Below are positions 58,376-64,000 of a stretch of DNA of 64,000 bases, in pieces. The notes below the pieces were generated by a model, which did not search any database, was not told where the DNA came from, and saw nothing but the letters and a program-made list of their open reading frames with translations. The position numbers and the translations under genes are program-made. Location: NCBI RefSeq assembly GCF_037658235.1, contig NZ_JBBJLN010000002.1:1-64000 (forward strand), given 5' to 3'. Every line of letters begins with the position of its first letter. The first letter of the stretch is position 1. This DNA is from Yunchengibacter salinarum. Its GTDB lineage: Bacteria > Pseudomonadota > Alphaproteobacteria > Sphingomonadales > Kordiimonadaceae.

Positions 58376-60097
58376 ATGACCGATGCCAAACGGGTGATGA
58401 TCACCAGTGCGCTGCCTTATATCAACGGGATCAAGCATATCGGCAATCTGGTGGGGTCCATGCTGCCCGCGGATGTGTATGCCCGCTATCTGCGCCAGAC
58501 CGGGCGGGAGGTGATCTATATCTGCGCCACGGACGAGCACGGCACACCGGCGGAACTGGCGGCGCGGGAAGCGGGGCAGGATGTGGCCGACTATTGCGCC
58601 GAGCAGCATCAGGTGCAGAAAGACATCTATGAAGGCTTTCACATCGCCTTTGATCATTTTGGCCGGTCCAGCAACCCGTCCAACCATGATCTGACCCAGC
58701 ATTTCTGCACCCGGCTGGCGGAAAACGGCCTGATCGAGGAACACAGCATCCGCCAGCTTTATTCCCCCGCGGATGACCGCTATCTGCCCGATCGCTATGT
58801 GGAGGGCACCTGCCCCCATTGCGGCTATGAAAAAGCGCGCGGCGATCAGTGCGAAAGCTGCACCCGCGTGCTGGAACCGGCGGACCTGGTGACCCCGCGT
58901 TCCGCCATTTCCGGCAGCACCGATCTGGAAGTGCGGGAAACCAAGCACCTGTTCCTGAAGCAGTCCGCCATGGCCGACCGGCTGCGCCAGTGGATCGACA
59001 GCCACGGGGACTGGCCGCATCTGGTCACATCCATCGCCTATAAATGGCTGGACGAGGGCATCCGGGACCGGGGCATCACCCGTGATCTGAGCTGGGGCGT
59101 GCCGGTGAACCGGCCCGGATTCGAGGGCAAGGTATTCTATGTGTGGTTCGATGCCCCCATCGCCTATATCGCCGCCACCCGCGACTGGGCGGAGCAGGAC
59201 CCCGCCAGGCGGGACTGGAAAAGCTGGTGGTATGACGCGGACGAAACCGTCCACTATGTGCAGTTCATGGCCAAGGACAACATCCCCTTCCATACCATTT
59301 CCTTCCCCGCCACCTGCATGGGCAGCGGCGAGCCGTGGAAGCTGGTGGATCAGCTCAAGGGGTTCAACTGGCTGACCTATTATGGCGGCAAGTTTTCCAC
59401 CAGTTCCAAGCGCGGCATCTTCACCGATCAGGCGCTTGAGGAATTTCCCGCCGACCAGTGGCGCTACTGGCTGATGGCCAATGCCCCGGAAGGCGGGGAC
59501 AGTTCCTTCACCTTTGACCGGTTCGCCGATCAGGTGAACAAGGATTTGGCCCATGTGCTGGGCAATTTCGTCAACCGGTCCATGAAGTTCTGCGCCAAGA
59601 AATTCGGCGAGCAGGTGCCGGAAGCCGCCGCCTTCGGCGCGGCGGAAGAGGCGCTGGTGCAGGAATTGGAGCCGCTGATCGCCGATTATCGCAAACATAT
59701 GGACGCCATGGAGTTCCGCAAGGCCATGGCGGCCCTGCGTGCCATCTGGGCGGCGGGCAATGGCTATCTGACCGAGGCCGCGCCCTGGACTACGGTGAAG
59801 ACGGACGAGGCCGCCGCGAAGACCGCCATCAATGTGGCGCTCAATCTGGCGCGGCTGTTTGCCGTGCTCAGCCACCCGGTGATTCCCGGTGCCAGCGCCA
59901 CCATCCGCGCCGCGTTCGGGGAAGGGGAGGCCAGCGATACGGGCACGCCGCCGCTGCTGCCGGAAGGTGTCCGCCCGGCCCTGTCCGCCCTGCCGGCGGG
60001 CACGCCCTTCACCCCCATTCCGCCTCTGTTCCAGCCTATTGACGGGGACCGCGTGGCCCAGTTGACGGAAAAATACGGCGCCCCGGAGGCGGGCTGA
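58376..60097 (+). CDS. metG: Methionyl-tRNA synthetase
   Basis: A 573-residue class I synthetase. The HIGH-type motif is PYINGIKHIGNLVG near residue 13. The zinc knuckle CPHCGYEKARGDQCESC lies near 145. The KMSKS-type loop reads KFSTSSKRG near 342. The anticodon-binding helical domain follows, and there is no C-terminal dimerisation (EMAP-like) domain. The KFSTS variant and length match the shorter MetG type. AAGGAAAAG precedes the ATG at 58376. It is an essential housekeeping gene lying between the repeat array and the cobalamin riboswitch. Confidence 0.95.
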   Translation: MTDAKRVMITSALPYINGIKHIGNLVGSMLPADVYARYLRQTGREVIYICATDEHGTPAELAAREAGQDVADYCAEQHQVQKDIYEGFHIAFDHFGRSSNPSNHDLTQHFCTRLAENGLIEEHSIRQLYSPADDRYLPDRYVEGTCPHCGYEKARGDQCESCTRVLEPADLVTPRSAISGSTDLEVRETKHLFLKQSAMADRLRQWIDSHGDWPHLVTSIAYKWLDEGIRDRGITRDLSWGVPVNRPGFEGKVFYVWFDAPIAYIAATRDWAEQDPARRDWKSWWYDADETVHYVQFMAKDNIPFHTISFPATCMGSGEPWKLVDQLKGFNWLTYYGGKFSTSSKRGIFTDQALEEFPADQWRYWLMANAPEGGDSSFTFDRFADQVNKDLAHVLGNFVNRSMKFCAKKFGEQVPEAAAFGAAEEALVQELEPLIADYRKHMDAMEFRKAMAALRAIWAAGNGYLTEAAPWTTVKTDEAAAKTAINVALNLARLFAVLSHPVIPGASATIRAAFGEGEASDTGTPPLLPEGVRPALSALPAGTPFTPIPPLFQPIDGDRVAQLTEKYGAPEAG

Positions 60098-60162
60098 CCC
60101 CCACAGGGCGGGGGCCGCATTTCCCCCTTGCCCTTTCCGGCCTGTCCTGCCACACAGGAAAA

Positions 60163-60334
60163 AGACGGTGCCCCCGCATGGGGGCTAAGAGGAAACGCGG
60201 TGCGGGGGCTGCCCCAAATCCGCGACTGTGCCCGCAACTGTAAGCGGCAAGCCGGTGTCCATCTGTGCCACTGATCGCATGATCGGGAAGGCGGACCCCC
60301 GGCGATGACCCGCAAGTCAGGAAGCCTGCCGTCG
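60163..60334 (+). ncRNA. Cobalamin riboswitch (adenosylcobalamin/B12 element)
   Basis: The sequence has the ordered landmarks of the B12 element: ACGGTGCCCCC near 60165, AAGAGGAAACGCGGTG near 60187, the B12-box part CCGCAACTGTAAGCGG near 60232, GCCACTG near 60267, GGGAAGGCGG near 60284, and CGCAAGTCAGGAAGCCTGCCG near 60311. A possible expression-platform stem follows, ACGGGG at 60416-60421 with CCCCGT at 60433-60438. It stands between metG and btuB and should repress the downstream genes when cobalamin is plentiful. Confidence 0.93.
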
Positions 60335-60494
60335 CGTCGCCTGAGCCCTGGGGCGGGAATACCCCGTGGGCGCGGACCAACCGTTTTGGCGACAGAAGAC
60401 AACACTGTTGCCGGAACGGGGAGACGAAATTCCCCCGTAAAGGCTGACTTTATGAACAGGGCGGGCGCCCCGCGTGCCTGCCATTGGGGGATAT

Positions 60495-62408
60495 ATGATC
60501 AATCGCACCGCGCCTGTGAGCGCACTTCTGTTTGCCGCCGCCCTGCCTGCCGGTGTGGCGGCGGAAGGCCCTGAAACCATCCAGATCACGGCCACCCGCG
60601 CACCCCGGCTGATCAGCGAGGTGGCGAGTCCGGTGACCGTCATCACCGGCGAAGACCTTGAAAAAGCCCGGATTTTCCGCGTTGCCGATGCGCTCAAGGG
60701 CGTGGCGGGGCTGTCCATTGCCCGCGCGGGCGGCGTGGGCGGCCAGACCCAGCTACGCCTGCGCGGCGGGGAGGCCAACCACACCCTGATTCTGATCGAC
60801 GGCGTGGAAATGAACGATCCCGCCGCCTCGGACGAGGTGCAGCTTGAGCACCTGACCGTGGCCGAGATCGAGCGTATCGAAGTGGTGCGCGGCCCCATGT
60901 CCGCCGCCTGGGGCAGCGAGGCGCTTTCCGGTGTCATTAATATCATCACCAAAAAGGGCGCCGGTGCGCCCAGTCTGTCCGCCAGCACCGAGGGCGGCTC
61001 TTTCGGCACCGTGCGCGGCCAGCTTGGCCTTGGCGCGGGCGGCACCCTTGGCGACGGGCGCCGCTGGCACCTGCGCGGCGGGCTGACTGCCAGCGACAGC
61101 ACCGGCACCAATGTGAGCCGCAGCGGGGCGGAAAATGACGGCTATGACAATCTGACCGCCAATCTGCGGGGCGGGCTGGATCTTTGGGGCGCGGTGACGC
61201 TGGACATGAGCGCCCGCCATGTGGATACCCGCAATGAATTCGACCCCGTGGGCGCGGACGGCCTGCCGGTGGACGGGGACCGGGTGTCCAAAACGGAAAA
61301 GACCTATCTGAGCGGGCGCCTGACGGGTCGCTTTCTGGCTGACCGGCTGACTGTGAACGCCAAGGCCACTTTTCTGGACAGTGCGCTGGACAATTTCGCG
61401 GATGGCGCCCCCAATGGCAGCACCGGGGCCGAGGAACTGAACCTGGCCCTTGAAGGCACGCTGCGGATCAACGGGCGCCACACCCTTCATGCGGGTCTGG
61501 AGCGGGAGGAGACCGACTTCACCCAGGCCGGGGCGGCCAGCCCCTTCGGCGATCCGAACCAGCGCCAGAGCCTGAACAATACCGCCTTTTTCGCCGACTG
61601 GAGCGGCCGCCCGCTGGACGGGGTGAGCCTGAATGCGGGTCTGCGCCACGACGATAACAGCGCCTTTGAGGACGTGACCACCTTCCGGCTGGGCGCGGCC
61701 TGGCGGCTGGCCCACAGCGGTACCCGGTTTTTCGCCAATCTGTCGCGCGGGCAGAAGGCCCCTACCTTCATCGAACGTTTCGGCTTCTTTCCCGACAATT
61801 TCATCGGCAACCCGGACCTGGAACCGGAGCGCAATCTGTCCGTGGAAGCGGGGCTGGAGCAGAGCCTGTGGGGCGACCGGCTGAGCCTGACCGTGACCGG
61901 CTTTTCCACCCGGCTGAAGAACGAGATCGACGGCTTTGCCTTCGACCCCGGCTCCGGCCTGTTCACGGCACGCAACCGGGACGGCAAGTCCAAACGCGAA
62001 GGGGTGGAAGCGCGTCTTGTGGCCCGGTTCAGCGATACGATCACCGGCCAGGCCAATTATGCATTCGTGGCCAGCCGCACGCCCGACGGCAGCCGGGAAC
62101 AGCGCCGCCCCCGGCACACCGCCCATGGGCAACTGGACTGGCAGGTGACACCCCGCCTGGGTCTGTCCCTGACCGGTGATTATACGGGCACCGCGCTGGA
62201 CACGCTGTTTCCCGCCTTCCCCGAACCGGCCCGCACCGTGGCGCTGGATGATTATCTGCTGGTGCGTATCGCCGGGCGTTACAGTATAACCGATCGCGTG
62301 CGTGTCACGGGCCGGATTGAAAACCTGCTCGATGAACGCTATGAGGATGTGATCGGGTTTCAGGCACCGGGCCTTGCCGCCTATGCCGGTCTGGCCGTGG
62401 ACTTCTAA
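60495..62408 (+). CDS. btuB: TonB-dependent vitamin B12 receptor BtuB
   Basis: A 637-residue outer-membrane receptor with a signal peptide (about 1-23), a TonB box-like ETIQITATR, a plug domain (about 35-145, with IERIEVVRGPMSAAWGSEALSGVINIITKKG) and a barrel ending in AYAGLAVDF. The length matches BtuB. The cobalamin riboswitch directly upstream supports corrinoid as substrate. The ATG at 60495 starts MINRTAPVSALLF and has GGGGG closely upstream. The next gene starts 17 bases later. Confidence 0.92.
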   Translation: MINRTAPVSALLFAAALPAGVAAEGPETIQITATRAPRLISEVASPVTVITGEDLEKARIFRVADALKGVAGLSIARAGGVGGQTQLRLRGGEANHTLILIDGVEMNDPAASDEVQLEHLTVAEIERIEVVRGPMSAAWGSEALSGVINIITKKGAGAPSLSASTEGGSFGTVRGQLGLGAGGTLGDGRRWHLRGGLTASDSTGTNVSRSGAENDGYDNLTANLRGGLDLWGAVTLDMSARHVDTRNEFDPVGADGLPVDGDRVSKTEKTYLSGRLTGRFLADRLTVNAKATFLDSALDNFADGAPNGSTGAEELNLALEGTLRINGRHTLHAGLEREETDFTQAGAASPFGDPNQRQSLNNTAFFADWSGRPLDGVSLNAGLRHDDNSAFEDVTTFRLGAAWRLAHSGTRFFANLSRGQKAPTFIERFGFFPDNFIGNPDLEPERNLSVEAGLEQSLWGDRLSLTVTGFSTRLKNEIDGFAFDPGSGLFTARNRDGKSKREGVEARLVARFSDTITGQANYAFVASRTPDGSREQRRPRHTAHGQLDWQVTPRLGLSLTGDYTGTALDTLFPAFPEPARTVALDDYLLVRIAGRYSITDRVRVTGRIENLLDERYEDVIGFQAPGLAAYAGLAVDF

Positions 62409-62425
62409 CCCCGCTGGAGGATGTT

Positions 62426-62938
62426 ATGCAGACGTTTCTGACCCTTTTCGCCTTTGTGGGCCGCCTGATCCCGCATCCATGGAATATTTCCCCGGTGGGG
62501 GCCAGTGGCCTTTTCGCCGGTGCCCATCTGCCGCTGTGGCGGGCCTGGCTGGTGCCGGTGCTGCCCATGCTGATGGCCGATCTGCTGCTGGGCTTTTATG
62601 ACTGGCAGTCCATGGCTTTTGTGTATGCCGGTTTCGCGGCGAGCGTGCTGGTGGGCCGGCTGATGCTGGCCCGCGCGCAAAAGCCGGGCCGGGTGGCCGC
62701 CGCCGTGGCGGTGAATGCGGCGCTGTTCTTCCTGCTGTCCAATCTGGGGCCGGTGCTGGCGGGCTTCTATCCGCTGACCGGGGAAGGCATCCTGGCCGCC
62801 TATGTGGCGGGCCTGCCCTTCCTGGCCGCCAGCCTGATCGGGGACGGGGCCTATGCGGTGGTGCTGTTCGGCGGCTATGCGCTGGCCCGCGATCGTGGCT
62901 GGCTGCTCGCCCGTGCCGTTCAGCGCCGCGGGGTGTAA
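62426..62938 (+). CDS. DUF6580 family membrane protein, probable cobalamin-related transporter
   Basis: A 170-residue protein with about five membrane helices. The opening RLIPHPWNISPVGASGLFAGAHLPLWRAWLVPVLPMLMADLLLGFYDW is the DUF6580 signature. Members often lie next to B12-regulated btuB genes and are predicted transport components, perhaps like the substrate-binding subunits of ECF transporters. GGAGG precedes the ATG. It is 17 bases after btuB and 4 bases before the next gene, within the riboswitch-controlled unit. Confidence 0.8.
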   Translation: MQTFLTLFAFVGRLIPHPWNISPVGASGLFAGAHLPLWRAWLVPVLPMLMADLLLGFYDWQSMAFVYAGFAASVLVGRLMLARAQKPGRVAAAVAVNAALFFLLSNLGPVLAGFYPLTGEGILAAYVAGLPFLAASLIGDGAYAVVLFGGYALARDRGWLLARAVQRRGV

Positions 62939-62942
62939 GCCC

Positions 62943-64000
62943 ATGTGGAAGAAGGCCCTGATCGGTCTGGGTCTTGGCCTCGGCGCGTTGGCGCTGGGGC
63001 TTTTTCTTTTCTGGCCGGACAAGTGGGTGGTACGCGGCCCGGCGCTGGACATGCTCACCGGCGAACAGGTGGCGGCGCCCGACCGGGAGACCATTAATGA
63101 CCGCTTCACCCTGCCGGACGGTTTCGCCATGGGTGTTTTTGCCGCGGACGTGCCCCATGCCCGCATGATGCGGGTGACCGGGGCGGGGGATGTGCTGGTT
63201 TCATCCATGCGGGAAGGGCGGGTGATCCTGCTGCACCGGGACGACGACGGCGATGGCCGCGCCGACGGGCGCACCGTCCTGTTTGACGGGCTGGACGTGC
63301 CCCACGGCCTCGCGCTCAGGGATGGCATGGTCTATGTGGCCGAAACCGACCGGGTGAGCCGCGCGCCCTTCGATGCGGACGCCCGCACCGCCGGGGCGCT
63401 GGAGCCGATCATCACCGGCCTGCCGGGCGGCGGCAATCACCGCACCCGCACCATCGGCTTTTCCCCGGATGGCTGGCTGCACATCACTGTGGGGTCGAGC
63501 TGCAATGTGTGCCGGGAAGACCACCGCTATCGCGCCACCATGCTGCGCGCGCGAGCCGATGGCAGCGACCTTGAAATTTTCGCCATCGGCCTGCGCAACA
63601 CGGTGGGGTTCGATTGGCAGCCGCGCACGGGCAGGCTTTTCGGTACCGACAATGGCCGCGACCTGCTGGGCGACACCATCCCCACCGACGAGCTGAACCA
63701 TATTGTGCGCGGCGGCTTTTACGGCTGGCCGGTGGCCTTTGGCAACCGGATGCCGGACCCGGACATGGGCCGGGGTGCGGCGGATCGCATCGCGCAATCC
63801 CTGCCGCCCGCGCACGGTTTCGGCGCGCACCGGGCGCCGCTGGGGATGCGCTTTCTGGCCGGTACCGCGGCGCCGGACGGCTATCAGGGCGCGGCGCTGG
63901 TGGCGCTTCACGGCAGTTGGAACAGCAGCGTTCTGGTGGGCTACAAGCTGGTCAGCCTGCACTGGCAGGGGGACGCGGTGACATCCAGGGATTTCCTGAC
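62943..64000 (+). CDS. Sorbosone/glucose dehydrogenase-like beta-propeller protein (truncated by window)
   Basis: The first 352 residues of a periplasmic protein with an N-terminal membrane anchor (about 5-24). The body is a six-bladed propeller of the GSDH type: RFTLPDGFAMGVFAADVPHARMM, HRDDDGDGRADGRTVLFDGLDVPHGLAL, GGGNHRTRTIGFSPDGWLHITVGSSCNVC, and LNHIVRGGFYGWPVAFGNRM. These match PQQ-dependent L-sorbosone dehydrogenase-like proteins, but PQQ binding is not certain. It starts 4 bases after the DUF6580 gene, so it appears to be part of the cobalamin-controlled unit. The 3' end is outside the window. Confidence 0.8.
   Translation, partial: MWKKALIGLGLGLGALALGLFLFWPDKWVVRGPALDMLTGEQVAAPDRETINDRFTLPDGFAMGVFAADVPHARMMRVTGAGDVLVSSMREGRVILLHRDDDGDGRADGRTVLFDGLDVPHGLALRDGMVYVAETDRVSRAPFDADARTAGALEPIITGLPGGGNHRTRTIGFSPDGWLHITVGSSCNVCREDHRYRATMLRARADGSDLEIFAIGLRNTVGFDWQPRTGRLFGTDNGRDLLGDTIPTDELNHIVRGGFYGWPVAFGNRMPDPDMGRGAADRIAQSLPPAHGFGAHRAPLGMRFLAGTAAPDGYQGAALVALHGSWNSSVLVGYKLVSLHWQGDAVTSRDFL

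Overview
This is a 64 kb GC-rich chromosomal segment from an alphaproteobacterium. The F1-ATPase operon atpHAGDC is separate from any F0 genes. The SuhB and EF-P proteins, the PleC-like histidine kinase, and the two TonB-dependent receptors with a TorF-like porin all fit that class. The order cannot be fixed by eye. The content is mostly ordinary core genome, with one clear integrated element and a few accessory modules.

Layout. 1-120: right end of an IS66-type insertion sequence, followed by a broken HTH gene. 481-6862 (minus): a four-gene operon of a MotA/TolQ-like channel, an OmpA/MotB-like partner, a P-type cation ATPase and NnrS. 7134-10451 (minus): suhB, efp, a methyltransferase and fsa, with a GC-rich repeat array between the last two. 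10660-18037 (plus): priA, then atpHAGDC. 18112-20709: PNPOx-like and GST genes divergent from a LysR regulator. 20728-25703 (minus): rppH and an RND efflux pair. 25920-39615: a sensor kinase, a hydrolase, purD, xseA, an M23 peptidase, a TorF-like porin, a HAD enzyme, cysQ, pmbA, ubiD and small genes.

39761-45997: a tRNA-Ser(GCT) gene carries an integrated element of about 6.1 kb, bounded by a 14-bp direct repeat of the tRNA 3' end. It encodes a tyrosine integrase, an AlpA-like regulator, a zinc-finger/Toprim primase, a DUF3987 helicase-like protein, three small or unknown proteins, and a 720-bp repeat-rich non-coding end with 9-bp iterons that looks like a replication origin. The layout resembles a phage satellite or plasmid-like integrative element. 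The likely original terminator of the tRNA gene now lies beyond the right att site.

46119-49313: a sulfotransferase-like gene, a 2OG-Fe(II) oxygenase gene and an MFS exporter gene. 49432-57783: an aromatic-amine catabolic unit made of a FeaR-like regulator, a TonB-dependent receptor, a FeaB-like aldehyde dehydrogenase, a tryptophan-tryptophylquinone amine dehydrogenase with its maturation genes (order B-E-D-A) and a c-type cytochrome. A sequence matching the FeaR site pattern TGNCA-N8-AAA lies before the receptor gene. 57784-58215: a second array of the same repeat family. 58376-64000: metG, then a cobalamin riboswitch ahead of btuB, a DUF6580 membrane protein and a truncated sorbosone-dehydrogenase-like gene.

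The least explained structures are the repeat arrays that begin directly after TAG stop codons with hairpin arms that co-vary between copies, the iteron region and unknown cargo gene of the integrated element, and hairpins placed exactly after atpA and atpD.
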